In this document: positions 17,752-27,878 of the stretch, piece by piece
Position numbering within the stretch: position 1 is the stretch's first letter
Layout: each line of letters begins with the position of its first letter
Assembly: GCA_964586075.1 (NCBI GenBank)
Contig: CAZPGZ010000001.1
Coordinates: forward strand, 184,946 to 248,945
Length of the DNA: 64,000 bases
Direction of reading: 5' to 3'
Source of the DNA: JBAZLV01 sp964586075
Lineage (GTDB): Bacteria > Nitrospirota > UBA9217
Notes under the pieces: model-generated
Database searches by the model: none
Seen by the model: the letters and a program-made list of their open reading frames with translations, nothing else
Told to the model about the DNA's origin: nothing
Position numbers and translations under genes: made by a program

Positions 17752-18901
17752 ACGATACTTCACCTCCTATCGACAGGAATTCCCGATTACGAAAAAATAC
17801 CTCTACTTCGATCATGCGGGGGTGTCGCCTGTCCCTCTCAGGGTAAAAGCAGCTGTCCAATCTTTTTTAGCGGAATCATCGAAAAACGGCGCCTTCTTCT
17901 ACCCGCAATGGTCACAGCGAATAACTGAAGTCAGAAAAGCATGCGCGGCGCTGGTCAATGCAGAGGAGCAGGAGATTGCCTTCGTAAAAAATACTTCTCA
18001 CGGTTTGTCAATCGTGGCGGAAGGTCTCGACTGGAAGCCTGGAGACAACCTTCTCGTTTATGAGCAGGAGTTCCCCGCAAATCTGTATCCCTGGATGCAT
18101 GTTCAGCGAAAAGGCGTGGACGTCAAGATCATTCCCTCGCGCAACGGGTACATATGTCTTGAGGACTTGGAGAGCCGGATGGACGCGGGAACGCGTCTCG
18201 TGTCCCTGAGTTCGGTACAGTTTACTAACGGATACCGCGCTGATCTGAAAAAAATCGGCGAGCTTTGCAGAAGCAGAGGGGTTCTTTTCTGTGTCGATGC
18301 GATCCAAAGCCTGGGCATAATCCCGATGGATGTAAAAAACTATTACATCGATTTTCTCTCTGCGGATTCACATAAATGGCTCCTTGGCCCTGAAGGCATC
18401 GGGATTTTTTTCTGCAGAGCCGCTCTCGCTCAAAAGTTGATGCCGCCGCTTATTGGTTGGAAATCGGTGAGAACGGAATTCGATTTTGAACACCCGGTTT
18501 TTTCTCTCAAGCCCGACGCTTTGCGTTTTGAAGAGGGATCTCTCAACCTTATGGGTATTTTCGGTCTTGGAGCCGCTCTGGACCTTCTTTTCGAAGTGGG
18601 AATAGAAAATATCGAGGAACGCGTGCTGGAACTTGGTGATGAGATTTTCAAGGAAGCGGAGAAAAGAAACTACCGGATGCTGACTCCTCAAACCCGCACA
18701 GAGCGGGGTGGCAGTATTACATTTTCCGGCAATTTCGACCCTGTACAGATGAAAGATGCGCTGCTGGAAGCGGGGGTCATGGTCAATGTGCGCGGCGGTG
18801 GTCTTCGCGTATCACCGCATTTTTACAATACCAAGGTAGAAATCAGGCAATTATTTCGAACCATGGACCGATTGGCTCGGAAGAAGCATCTTGCGCCGTA
18901 A
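17744..18901 (+). CDS. class V aminotransferase (cysteine desulfurase-like PLP enzyme)
   Basis: 385 residues. The PLP lysine is in SADSHKWLLGPEG near residue 208, preceded by FCVDAIQSLG with the cofactor-binding aspartate. The N-terminus YLYFDHAGVSPVP replaces the usual DNAA start, and LRVSPHFYNT near the end is typical. It falls in the broad group with isopenicillin-N-epimerase-like and desulfurase-like enzymes; the substrate is not readable. Translation is coupled to the GIY-YIG gene. No Fe-S scaffold gene is nearby, which argues against a housekeeping IscS. Confidence 0.85.
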   Translation: MNERYFTSYRQEFPITKKYLYFDHAGVSPVPLRVKAAVQSFLAESSKNGAFFYPQWSQRITEVRKACAALVNAEEQEIAFVKNTSHGLSIVAEGLDWKPGDNLLVYEQEFPANLYPWMHVQRKGVDVKIIPSRNGYICLEDLESRMDAGTRLVSLSSVQFTNGYRADLKKIGELCRSRGVLFCVDAIQSLGIIPMDVKNYYIDFLSADSHKWLLGPEGIGIFFCRAALAQKLMPPLIGWKSVRTEFDFEHPVFSLKPDALRFEEGSLNLMGIFGLGAALDLLFEVGIENIEERVLELGDEIFKEAEKRNYRMLTPQTRTERGGSITFSGNFDPVQMKDALLEAGVMVNVRGGGLRVSPHFYNTKVEIRQLFRTMDRLARKKHLAP

Positions 18902-19014
18902 CATAGGAATCAGCCGGAGCAAAGCGGTCGATTGTATTGCCTGGTTGGTCAATGCTTAAATAGCATCGTCCCCTTTATTTTGTTTCCTCGAAATATACAA
19001 GATCGAGTTTATTT

Positions 19015-21087
19015 TTATGGCGTTGTCAGATTAAGCGTTATTTCCGTTCCCGCTGTGCCGCATAAAAGCAGGTATTTGGAGCCGGCTCCGGAAAAAGAAG
19101 CCGTACCGCTTCCAATTCCGGACGACAGCTCATTAAAGTCGGCATCATAGACAAACCAGTAGGGGGCCTGGCTGACGGAAAGTGAACCTGTGGACGGCAG
19201 GCGGCGCCATTCGGAGAATCCGTCGCTGTCTATCACCACGGTGCCGGCACCCGATGTAAGAAGCGGCAGGCCGGACAGGGGACGATAGAGATAACTGCCA
19301 ACTCGAAGCCAGTTTTCACTGTTCCAGGTTTCAATTCCCGCATCCATCAAGTCTGTTGCGCTGTCCGGCAGTGTCAGATACATTCCATCAAGCCGGTTGT
19401 CAGAAGTCGGGGTCATGTCGCGCAGAACCTTGTTGCCGAACAAATAACCGATCAGGTCAGTGATCGTTCTTAGCCCGAAGACAGCATTGCCTTTCAAGAT
19501 CAAAAAATACCAAGGGTCGGCGTTGACCGGAAGCCATGCCTCACCTATCCGTGCCTGCCAGGCAGCGGAGATTGCCGCTCTGTTCTCTAAGCGTTGTGCG
19601 AAGAGAAAGGCAACGCTGTAATGTCCCATTCCCCGTTTCAGACGGAGGGCTAAATATTGATATCCTCCCCGTGTGAGCAGGCGCAGTGCGGTAAACGGAT
19701 CGTCATCAGCAGCGTACCAGCCGTCGCTGCGCAGTTTGAAGTTTACATATTTCGGCGTCCAGTCGCTTCGATATTCGGATACCGAGAGGGAGTCATCCGC
19801 TCCAAAACTCAGGCGATATGCGCCGCTTCCAGCAGCATAAAATCCCGTGTAAGTGCTTTTCTCCTCCGCCGTGACGGTTTGCACTGGAAGCGAGGCGCCA
19901 GCCAGCTGCGCCGGCATTGCGGAAAGCCGGCCGCTTTCAACCAGCGCGCGAAGCAGAATGCGCTCCGAAATTTTCACGGCGTGTCTGGAGGCAAACTGAT
20001 TGGATGCGCCCATGACCACGACGCCCAGTTTCTCATTGGGCAGTACGGCGATATTGGCTCCATACAATCCGCTCATATCGCCTGTTTTTTGCCATGCCGT
20101 AAAGCCCGCTGCCGAGAGACCCGGCTGCGCAACCGTATCCCACCCCAGACCGAACCGGTTTTCTTCAAACGAAACTGGGTTAAAAGATCCCAGCCGCTGA
20201 TCTTGCGCCATGGCGGCGATGGATCTTGCGGTAAGAATCCGGGAAGTACCGTAAACACCATTATTAATAAACAGGGTGGCCAGACGGGATAATTCTTCGG
20301 GGGTGGTAAACAGACCTCCCGAGCTGTATACGTTGACGTAATATTGCGTAAGTTTGGTATCCCCGGAGTAGGCCCGGGCGTATGAGCCGTCGGGCAGAGG
20401 TTCAATATGGTACCGGCTGGAATTCATACCCAGCGGGGTCAGGATGTTTTCTCGGACAAAATTCTGGTAATTCTGTCCGGTTACTGCTTTGACCAGGTTG
20501 GCAACCATCGTGAAGCCATCGTTGTTATACGCGCTGAATAATCCGGGATTGTGCTTCAATCTCTGATACTGCAATCCGTCCATCATCTGCTCGGCATAGC
20601 CGGGAAAGGGATTTACCGTGAGGGTGCCTCTCGAGTCGTTTCCAGGAAGTCCGGAAGAGTGGTTTAAAAGCATTCTGACCGTGATGTCACGGTAACGCCC
20701 GTCAAGTGGCATCATGAAACCGGGAATGTACGTCGTGACCGGATCTTCCAGTGATACATCTCCCCGATCCACAAGAATCATGACAGAGACCGTAGCTAGC
20801 ATCTTGCTGACCGAGCAGGCGGCATACAGGGTCGCGGGGGTTGCACTCCGGCCGGCCTCCCGGTCTGCACTACCGAAAGCTTCCGACCAGATGACTCCGT
20901 TGTTATCCACCAAAGCGACGGAAACCGACGTGGCGCCGGTTTCGGCCATAACCTCCTGCACTGCGGCGCGCCCTTCGACGATTGTCGCGTCGTATCGCGC
21001 ATTAGAATTACTGCTGCTGCATCCGGAGAGCAGAAGGAATAAAAAGAAAAGTAAAAGCACTGCCGCATGTCGGAATATGAATTTCAT
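19015..21087 (-). CDS. class C beta-lactamase-family serine hydrolase lipoprotein
   Basis: 690 residues with lipobox LLLSGC at residue 23. The catalytic SxxK is in ACSVSKML near residue 93, and the YxN motif is in SAYNNDG near residue 190, so the hydrolase domain spans about 40-385. Members include esterases, D-aminopeptidases and penicillin-binding-like enzymes. About 300 residues follow, with a repeating tryptophan/serine-rich character that I do not recognise; the last part (from about 620) looks like a small beta domain. It is probably exported to the periplasm or surface. It converges on the aminotransferase gene. Confidence 0.85.
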   Translation of the reverse strand: MKFIFRHAAVLLLFFLFLLLSGCSSSNSNARYDATIVEGRAAVQEVMAETGATSVSVALVDNNGVIWSEAFGSADREAGRSATPATLYAACSVSKMLATVSVMILVDRGDVSLEDPVTTYIPGFMMPLDGRYRDITVRMLLNHSSGLPGNDSRGTLTVNPFPGYAEQMMDGLQYQRLKHNPGLFSAYNNDGFTMVANLVKAVTGQNYQNFVRENILTPLGMNSSRYHIEPLPDGSYARAYSGDTKLTQYYVNVYSSGGLFTTPEELSRLATLFINNGVYGTSRILTARSIAAMAQDQRLGSFNPVSFEENRFGLGWDTVAQPGLSAAGFTAWQKTGDMSGLYGANIAVLPNEKLGVVVMGASNQFASRHAVKISERILLRALVESGRLSAMPAQLAGASLPVQTVTAEEKSTYTGFYAAGSGAYRLSFGADDSLSVSEYRSDWTPKYVNFKLRSDGWYAADDDPFTALRLLTRGGYQYLALRLKRGMGHYSVAFLFAQRLENRAAISAAWQARIGEAWLPVNADPWYFLILKGNAVFGLRTITDLIGYLFGNKVLRDMTPTSDNRLDGMYLTLPDSATDLMDAGIETWNSENWLRVGSYLYRPLSGLPLLTSGAGTVVIDSDGFSEWRRLPSTGSLSVSQAPYWFVYDADFNELSSGIGSGTASFSGAGSKYLLLCGTAGTEITLNLTTP

Positions 21088-21165
21088 TAAAAACCCTCTT
21101 CCCTTCCTTTGTCAACACGCTTGCCAAAGACACGAAACTGCAACGTATAGACTTTCCACTCCTCT

Positions 21166-21537
21166 TCACCAAGTTTGAGTAGCTGAATCGATGGTTACCG
21201 CCAACGTGGCTCGCAGCCAATTGAACTTTGCTTTCATGAAATCAAAATCAGGTCCGGATGTTATGAAGGTTGCCTTTCCCTTGATCAAGAAACCGGCACC
21301 TGGTCCATGCAAGCCTTTAACTTTGCTGCTTCCCAGCGTAATCAGCACATTCGGGTTGTGAGCAATGTTAGCTTCTGTCTTATGCATGTAACCTGCAGGA
21401 ATAAACAATCGTCCGTCTGATGATATTCTGAGGTAGCTATTCCAGGTGTTGACCATATGCGGTCCATCTTTTCCCAATGTCGCAATGGCAATAACCCCAT
21501 CCTGTTTCATAATTTCCAGCAGTTTTTCTGGGATCAT
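21166..21537 (-). CDS. pyridoxamine 5'-phosphate oxidase-family flavin-binding protein
   Basis: 123 residues. The split-barrel FMN-binding pattern is visible: VIAIATLGKDGPHMVNTWNS, then RLFIPAGYMHKTEANI and a beta stretch ending GKATFITSGPDF. It is too short and lacks the full PNPOx active site, so a general FMN- or heme-binding family member is meant, with unknown substrate. GGGAGG is placed well before the ATG. Confidence 0.8.
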   Translation of the reverse strand: MIPEKLLEIMKQDGVIAIATLGKDGPHMVNTWNSYLRISSDGRLFIPAGYMHKTEANIAHNPNVLITLGSSKVKGLHGPGAGFLIKGKATFITSGPDFDFMKAKFNWLRATLAVTIDSATQTW

Positions 21538-21575
21538 CGCATACCTCCCGTTGTTTAGTTTTTGTTCTGTCTAAC

Positions 21576-21607
21576 AAAAAAATCAGCCGGAACATAGCGA
21601 TCGGCTG
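21576..21607 (-). terminator. intrinsic terminator after the YajG-like lipoprotein gene
   Basis: The stem CAGCCG/CGGCTG (21584-21589 and 21602-21607) is followed on the minus strand by ATTTTTTT (21576-21582). It ends the upstream lipoprotein transcript before the PNPOx-like gene. Confidence 0.75.
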
Positions 21608-21677
21608 GATTGCCGGGTTGGGCAAGTGGTTCTGCTATCGAGAGTACAAGAAAAATAGCACTCCTGGCTGCCTCTCA

Positions 21678-22259
21678 TTAATTACCTTTCATTACTGCCA
21701 CAAAATCCCGATGCGTAACAATCTTGTTCACAAATTCATAAAAAGCAGGATTGGCAACCATAGATATTCCTCCTGGTGCAAATAATGGAAATACAAGCAG
21801 TCTATCGGCAGCAACAGGATAAATGATAACTTTCGACTCCCGTCCGGCGCTGTAAACCTCAACAGTAGCCTGCATATCTGCAATTTTATGAAAGGCTGAT
21901 CCTCCGACTTCCTTAGTGCCGGCCCAAAATTGAGTAATTTTTATTTTGAGGAGGACCTGACCATTTTGACTGCCCGCGCCAACGACTCGGTGCCCGTTAT
22001 TTTCGAGTTCCTTCTTTAAAGCAGAACCTAGGCTTATTGAGGAATATTGCGCTATCGATGAATTCCTTTCAACAACATCTTTTTCAGCGGAGGGGCGCTG
22101 ATCGATGACCTCAAGAGATACATTGACAGGTTTTAATGAACGCAGCACGTCGTTAACTGTGGGATCGTAATCCAAATTGACATTTCGGTGAATTCTCCCC
22201 GTAGCACAGCCAACGAGCAGAATGCTTGCAGAAATGATAATAAAGAAACCTCTAATCAT
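21678..22259 (-). CDS. YajG-like outer-membrane lipoprotein
   Basis: The protein starts with a hydrophobic signal and lipobox ILLVGCATG at about residue 17. The body (VNVSLEVIDQRPSAEKDVVERN, then GSALKKELENNGHRV) resembles the YajG/lipoprotein assembly-type domain, with ATVEVYSAG later. The ATG at 22259 is chosen because it puts the signal peptide at the N-terminus. Upstream in-frame ATGs at 22298 and beyond have no better ribosome site. Function is unknown. Confidence 0.7.
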   Translation of the reverse strand: MIRGFFIIISASILLVGCATGRIHRNVNLDYDPTVNDVLRSLKPVNVSLEVIDQRPSAEKDVVERNSSIAQYSSISLGSALKKELENNGHRVVGAGSQNGQVLLKIKITQFWAGTKEVGGSAFHKIADMQATVEVYSAGRESKVIIYPVAADRLLVFPLFAPGGISMVANPAFYEFVNKIVTHRDFVAVMKGN

Positions 22260-22535
22260 TTTAACATGTTTAAGAATATATCCAGACGATAGCTTCATGA
22301 GATAGTAAAATTTCATTGTTTTTCTTTCGTCAAATAAAATAAGCCCAATTAAGAAGAACGATGATCTATACACACAGCGTGCTGAGCAAAACAATCACAG
22401 AAATAAAACTCCGCTTGGTTTTTAATCTCTTTTATATCAAGTTGCAAAACATTTGCATTGCTTTGTTCTTGATGCGGTATTGACACATCCATTGATAATG
22501 AAGCAAGATGAGATCTTATTTAAACCGACATGAAC

Positions 22536-24128
22536 TTATGAAAAGACCCGAAACTTCGAATCAAACACCTTATTGCCCGCTGTCTTGCCCACCGAATGAT
22601 CGGCATTCGCGCTCACATGCTCAAGAATCTTAAAAATAGATTCTACACTGTCTTGCGCATTGATACCCTGTGCGATCTCTTCGGCAGTAAATGACGCTCC
22701 GTTGTTCTTTCTTAAGTAAGCAATAATGTCACACTGCAGCGTGATCATGGCGTCGGCCATTTTCTTTCCAGCCTCCACCCCAGGCTGATGGTACGCGTTG
22801 ATGTTCACCAGCGAGGCGTAAAATCCAACAGCCCGCTCATACAGGGCGATGAGCGCTCCGATGGACTGCGCGTCCAGTTTTTCGATTGATATCATAACGG
22901 ACTCCCGCCCGTTTTCATACAGGGCATTTCGTGTCCCCTGCAGATATGCGTTTAAATAATCACCTGTGGTGACACCGGGCTCAATTTCAATCGATGTGCT
23001 GTCGTGGTCATGCAGAACCTGTATAAACGTGGCAAAAAAATTATTCACCCCATCCCGAAGCTGCTGAACATAGGCATGCTGGTCTGTGGTTCCTTTGTTA
23101 CCGTAAACTGTGATTCCCTGGTTCACGACGTTACCCGCAAGATCCTTTTCCTTGCCAAGCGACTCCATGACCAGCTGCTGGAGGTATTTCGAGAAGAGCT
23201 GCAGCCTGTCTTTATAGGGTAGTATCACCATATCTTTCTGACCGTTGCCTTTTGTGGCATGATACCAGGCAAGGGCCAAAAGGGCCGCGGGGTTTGAGAA
23301 CGTCTTTTTGCTCCGCGTTGCCTCATCGCAGATGGCGGCACCGGTCAAAAGGCTATTTATATCCAGCCCCTGGAGAGATGCCGGAAGAAGGCCGACTGTT
23401 GATAATACTGATGTCCTCCCACCCACCCAGTCCCACATAGGGAAGGTAGCGAGCCAACCGCCTTTTTTTGCTATTTCATAAAGCTTACTTCCCACTCCAG
23501 TAATTGCGACCGCATGCCGTTCAAAAGATAGGTTCGCTTTTCGATAGGTTGCGGCCACTTCAAGCATCCCATTTCTGGTCTCTACTGTGCCGCCGCTTTT
23601 GGATATTACCAGTACAAGCGTGTCGCCCAGCTGATCCCCGAGCTGGGACAGCACCCGGTCTATTCCGTCGGGGTCGGTATTATCCAGAAAATACGGCTTC
23701 ATTTTGTCGGTTTGTGACCCGAGGGCATCTGCGATAAACTGCGGGCCGAGAGCTGAACCGCCGATGCCGATGCATAAGAAACGCGTAAACCGGGCACGTT
23801 TTCTCGGCATTATTTTTCCCGCGTGAACTGAGAACGTAAAATCTTTGACTGCCTGCAGCGTGGTTTCGATTTCTTTGCTGATTTCAACTGAGGGCGCCAA
23901 CTGGGGCTTTCGAAGCCAGTAGTGTCCTACCATGCGGTTTTCGTCAGGATTCGCTATGGCTCCTGATTCCAGCGCATCCATTGCTTCATACGCTTTCTGT
24001 ATTTTGGGCTCCATGCGGTCAAAAAAATCGTCACTGAACTTGATTCTGCTGATGTCAAGGGTCATTCCGATTGACTGGCTTGTGCAGAGATATTTTTTAT
24101 AGCGCTCCCAGAGAGCATGATCATCCAT
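22536..24128 (-). CDS. pgi: glucose-6-phosphate isomerase
   Basis: About 530 residues. The enzyme interconverts glucose-6-phosphate and fructose-6-phosphate. It shows the phosphate-binding region FLCIGIGGSALGPQFIADAL, SKSGGTVETRNGM, and the conserved GGRTSVLSTVG and GTTDQHAYVQQL motifs with the catalytic region. The start ATG at 24128 overlaps the stop of the upstream small gene by 8 bases, so the two are translationally coupled. Confidence 0.95.
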   Translation of the reverse strand: MDDHALWERYKKYLCTSQSIGMTLDISRIKFSDDFFDRMEPKIQKAYEAMDALESGAIANPDENRMVGHYWLRKPQLAPSVEISKEIETTLQAVKDFTFSVHAGKIMPRKRARFTRFLCIGIGGSALGPQFIADALGSQTDKMKPYFLDNTDPDGIDRVLSQLGDQLGDTLVLVISKSGGTVETRNGMLEVAATYRKANLSFERHAVAITGVGSKLYEIAKKGGWLATFPMWDWVGGRTSVLSTVGLLPASLQGLDINSLLTGAAICDEATRSKKTFSNPAALLALAWYHATKGNGQKDMVILPYKDRLQLFSKYLQQLVMESLGKEKDLAGNVVNQGITVYGNKGTTDQHAYVQQLRDGVNNFFATFIQVLHDHDSTSIEIEPGVTTGDYLNAYLQGTRNALYENGRESVMISIEKLDAQSIGALIALYERAVGFYASLVNINAYHQPGVEAGKKMADAMITLQCDIIAYLRKNNGASFTAEEIAQGINAQDSVESIFKILEHVSANADHSVGKTAGNKVFDSKFRVFS

Positions 24129-24375
24129 TGTCTTTTTCCTTTCCATACACAGCGCGTATTTTTCTGCCCAGCTCCCGGAGTGCGTCCGAGAATGTCAATC
24201 CGCTGTCCATCATCTCGCGAACAACGCCTGCCTTGCTGAGTGCTTCGATAACGGCATCTGTCTTATCTATCACATTGCATTCATTTTCTCCTTTGGCAAG
24301 CTGCTGCTGAATGCAGGCGTCGATTTGTTCATAGGAAAAGTGTTCCACCAGTTTTCTTAACTCGGGTGTCTTCAT
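24121..24375 (-). CDS. small conserved protein of unknown function
   Basis: 84 residues, predicted helical, with no signal peptide or cysteine-metal motif: a KLVEHFSYEQIDACIQQQLAKG start and a helical DALRELGRKIR end. It starts 5' of pgi and overlaps it by 8 bases. I do not recognise the family. The ribosome-coupled overlap with pgi supports that it is translated. Confidence 0.65.
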   Translation of the reverse strand: MKTPELRKLVEHFSYEQIDACIQQQLAKGENECNVIDKTDAVIEALSKAGVVREMMDSGLTFSDALRELGRKIRAVYGKEKDNG

Positions 24376-24531
24376 AGGCCACCATTTTGAAAGTTATTGT
24401 ATCATAAAAAGGCGCTTCCAAGTAAAAAACTCCAAAAAAGCATACGGATACGTCTGGTTTTTTTGTACCACCCTGTCAGAACCGTTAAAAATGGCTTTTT
24501 CGTGCTTCTTCATTGTGGTAATATATGGTTT

Positions 24532-25908
24532 ATGCTTGAGCAGGACACAATTTGTGCGGTTTCTACTCCTCCGGGAGAGGGCGGCATCGGAATTATCCGC
24601 ATCAGCGGCAGAACGTCTGTTGCAATTGCTGATAAAATTTTCAGGCTGCGCAGTGCAGAGGCGGGAAGCCTTGAAACCGCACCAACACATTCTCTCCACT
24701 ACGGTTATATTATCGATCCGACTACCCAGGAACAGGTTGACGAAGTCCTGGCAAGTGTAATGCGCTCCCCAGCCACCTACACGCGCGAAGATGTCGTCGA
24801 AATAAACTGCCACGGCGGCATGATGCCGCTTTGGCGCACCCTGTCGTTGCTCATCGCGGCCGGCGCCCGGCAGGCAGAGCCGGGGGAGTTTACAAAACGT
24901 GCTTTTTTAAACGGACGAATTGATTTGACCCAGGCTGAAGCGGTTATGGATATCATCAAATCTAAGACGGCCCTGGCGCATCGTGCGGCGAACGATCAGT
25001 TGCTCGGCGGATTATCCTCCGAGGTTGCCTCGCTCCGCAATCAATTGCTTTCGTTCACTGCGGCGGTGGAGGCCTGGATAGATTTTCCGGAAGAGGACAT
25101 TGAGTTTGGTACAGGCTCCCGGCCGGCTGACACTGTTGTGCAGCTGATTGGGGGAGTGGAATCCCTGCTTTCTACTTACAACTACGGCAGAATTCTTCGG
25201 GATGGATTCGCGACGGCCATTGTCGGCCGGCCTAATGTGGGCAAGTCTTCCCTGTTGAACACCCTTCTTAAGCAGAATCGCGCGATTGTTACGGACGTAC
25301 CGGGCACAACAAGGGATCTGCTCGAGGAATATCTCAATGTTGCAGGAATTCCCTTAAAAATCATCGATACGGCCGGAATCAGGCATTCACACGATATCGT
25401 GGAAAAAGAAGGTATCCGCAGAACCCTTGCCGCAATTGAATCTGCGGATATTGTTTTGGTGGTGCTCGATGGCTCCCGAAAGCTTACGCCGGAGGATCGG
25501 CTGGTGCTGGAGTATGTAGCCGGAAAAAATGCCGTCGCGGTAATTAATAAGTCCGATTTGCCCAGGGAAATGGAAGCCCTGAATCAACCTGTAGTACAGG
25601 TGTCGATTTCCTGCATTACCGGGGAGGGTCTCGAAGAGCTGAAGGGTGCCATCCTAAATATGCAAAAACAGGGGGTTGCACTGGCGCGTGACCATGCCTG
25701 GACCGTAAATCTGCGCCATAAAACCGCACTGGAACAAACTCGTGAAAGCCTGCTCAAAGCGCACGCCTCGATTAAGGACAATGCTTCACCGGAATTTATC
25801 GCTCTTGATCTTCGCTGCGCCCTGGACAGTCTCGGCATTATTACCGGCGCAACATACACGGAAGATATTCTCGAAAGAATTTTTGAAAATTTCTGCATCG
25901 GAAAATAA
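24532..25908 (+). CDS. mnmE: tRNA modification GTPase MnmE
   Basis: 458 residues. With MnmG it installs the 5-carboxymethylaminomethyl group on wobble uridine of tRNAs. The folate-binding N-domain starts DTICAVSTPPGEGGIGIIRISG. The G domain has GRPNVGKSSLLN, DTAG and NKSD motifs (residues about 225-340). The C-terminal catalytic cysteine lies in FCIGK. The start is set by alignment of the known N-terminus, not by ribosome site. mnmG follows after 74 bp. Confidence 0.97.
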   Translation: MLEQDTICAVSTPPGEGGIGIIRISGRTSVAIADKIFRLRSAEAGSLETAPTHSLHYGYIIDPTTQEQVDEVLASVMRSPATYTREDVVEINCHGGMMPLWRTLSLLIAAGARQAEPGEFTKRAFLNGRIDLTQAEAVMDIIKSKTALAHRAANDQLLGGLSSEVASLRNQLLSFTAAVEAWIDFPEEDIEFGTGSRPADTVVQLIGGVESLLSTYNYGRILRDGFATAIVGRPNVGKSSLLNTLLKQNRAIVTDVPGTTRDLLEEYLNVAGIPLKIIDTAGIRHSHDIVEKEGIRRTLAAIESADIVLVVLDGSRKLTPEDRLVLEYVAGKNAVAVINKSDLPREMEALNQPVVQVSISCITGEGLEELKGAILNMQKQGVALARDHAWTVNLRHKTALEQTRESLLKAHASIKDNASPEFIALDLRCALDSLGIITGATYTEDILERIFENFCIGK

Positions 25909-25982
25909 TAATACGAATAGTTTATACAGAAACAAACCGTATTACCACACTATTGCTTCGTTTTCTCGCTTTGGGATGGTTC

Positions 25983-27878
25983 ATGGCTTATTCAAAAAAA
26001 TATGATGTGATTGTCGTCGGCGCCGGCCATGCAGGATGTGAGGCGGCCCTGGCCTCCGCTCGCATGGGCTGTTCCACGCTTTTGCTCACGATGAATTTGG
26101 ACACCATCGCGCATATGTCGTGTAATCCGGCAATCGGTGGCCTGGCCAAAGGACATCTCGTGAAAGAAATAGATGCACTCGGCGGAGAAATGGCCAACAT
26201 TATTGACCTGACCGGGATTCAGTTCAGAATCTTGAATGGAAGCAAAGGGCCCGCAGTACGGGGAACACGCGCTCAGGCCGATAAACAACGCTATCGGCTT
26301 GCGATGAAAGAAAAAATAGAAAATCAAAAACTCCTCGATGTGCACCAGGCTGAAGCAAGCAGGCTTATTGTAGAAAATGGTCGGGTGGCTGGCATTGAGA
26401 CGAGCATCGGTGTCCAGTATCAATCCTCTGCTGTCATAATAACCACCGGCACTTTTTTGCAGGGATTAATACATATTGGATTGGTTCATTATCCGTCCGG
26501 CAGAGCAGGGGAGTTTCCTTCGGTCGGCCTCTCTGACAACCTGCGCAGTCTTGGCTTCGAAATTGGCCGGCTCAAAACAGGAACTCCGGCGCGGCTGGAT
26601 GGCAAAACAATCGACTTCTCTAAAATGAAACTCCAGTATGGTGATGATCCGGCCCCATTTTTTTCTTTTGCCAGAAAGAAGCATCCGCTCCCACAACGAC
26701 CCTGCTATTTAACGTATACAAATGCAAGTACGCATGAAATTATTCGCAATAACCTTAGTCATTCCCCACTTTATGCCGGAGTTATAAAGGGGACCGGACC
26801 TCGGTATTGCCCATCCATTGAAGATAAGGTTGTCCGCTTTTCAAAAAGAGAACGCCATCAGGTTTTTCTCGAGCCGGAAGGTTTGGATACAAAAGAATTT
26901 TATGCAAACGGCGTATCTACCAGTTTGCCCTTTGAGGTTCAGATGCAACTGTATAGGTCGATAACAGGTCTCGAGGAAGTAGAAATTATGCGTCCGGCCT
27001 ATGCAATAGAATATGACTTTGCACCGCCAACACAAATAAAGCATACATTGGAAACGAAACATATTGAGGGACTCTATTTCGCCGGTCAGATCAACGGCAC
27101 CTCTGGATATGAGGAAGCTGCTGCTCAGGGATTAGTCGCAGGTATAAACGCTGCACTTAAAATACAACAAAAACAGCCATTCATCCTTAAGCGTTCGGAA
27201 GCATACATTGCTGTTTTAATTGACGACCTGGTTACCCGTGGAACAAGCGAACCTTACAGAATGTTCACCTCACGGGCAGAATATCGGCTTATCCTGAGAG
27301 AGGACAATGCTGATATTCGACTGCGCACAAAAGGGCATGAACTTGGCCTCGTATCTGATGATGTCTACCTACAATTTCTTGATAAGAAAAACCAGATTGA
27401 GCTCGAAGCAGCACGAATGAAAAAAACATGGATAAAACCCGGTCCGGATATCAATTTAACTCTCTCGAGGCGTGGTTCCGCAGAGCTGATCCAGGAAGCT
27501 TCACTTGAGCAGCTCTTAAAACGGCCGGAACTGAATTATTCGGATATCGCTTCTATGTCTCCAGCTGAGAAGCCGATTATGGACGATGCAGCCGAGCAGG
27601 TTGAAATTCAGGTCAAATATGAAGGGTATATCAACCGCCAAATTCTGCAGGTTGCACGCTTTTCCACCTTGGAGCAGAAAAGAATTCCTCCTGATATTAA
27701 CTTCGATGAAATTATCGGCCTCGGATCGGAAGTCCGCCAAAAACTCAAGCAGGTGCAGCCTGTTTCAATAGGCCAGGCATCAAGAATATCTGGTGTAACT
27801 CCCGCAGCCATTTCGCTTATTATGGTTGCTCTCGAAAAAAGAAAACGCTCACCAAAGCCGAAAAATGCAGACGAATAA
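25983..27878 (+). CDS. mnmG: tRNA uridine-5-carboxymethylaminomethyl modification enzyme MnmG
   Basis: 631 residues and the FAD partner of MnmE. The dinucleotide-binding motif VVGAGHAGCEAALA lies at residues 10-23. NPAIGGLAKGHLVKEIDALGG and GTFLQGLIHIG are hallmark segments. The C-terminal helical domain (ARFSTLEQKRIPPDINF) binds MnmE and tRNA. Its last 14 bases overlap the start of rsmG. Confidence 0.97.
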   Translation: MAYSKKYDVIVVGAGHAGCEAALASARMGCSTLLLTMNLDTIAHMSCNPAIGGLAKGHLVKEIDALGGEMANIIDLTGIQFRILNGSKGPAVRGTRAQADKQRYRLAMKEKIENQKLLDVHQAEASRLIVENGRVAGIETSIGVQYQSSAVIITTGTFLQGLIHIGLVHYPSGRAGEFPSVGLSDNLRSLGFEIGRLKTGTPARLDGKTIDFSKMKLQYGDDPAPFFSFARKKHPLPQRPCYLTYTNASTHEIIRNNLSHSPLYAGVIKGTGPRYCPSIEDKVVRFSKRERHQVFLEPEGLDTKEFYANGVSTSLPFEVQMQLYRSITGLEEVEIMRPAYAIEYDFAPPTQIKHTLETKHIEGLYFAGQINGTSGYEEAAAQGLVAGINAALKIQQKQPFILKRSEAYIAVLIDDLVTRGTSEPYRMFTSRAEYRLILREDNADIRLRTKGHELGLVSDDVYLQFLDKKNQIELEAARMKKTWIKPGPDINLTLSRRGSAELIQEASLEQLLKRPELNYSDIASMSPAEKPIMDDAAEQVEIQVKYEGYINRQILQVARFSTLEQKRIPPDINFDEIIGLGSEVRQKLKQVQPVSIGQASRISGVTPAAISLIMVALEKRKRSPKPKNADE

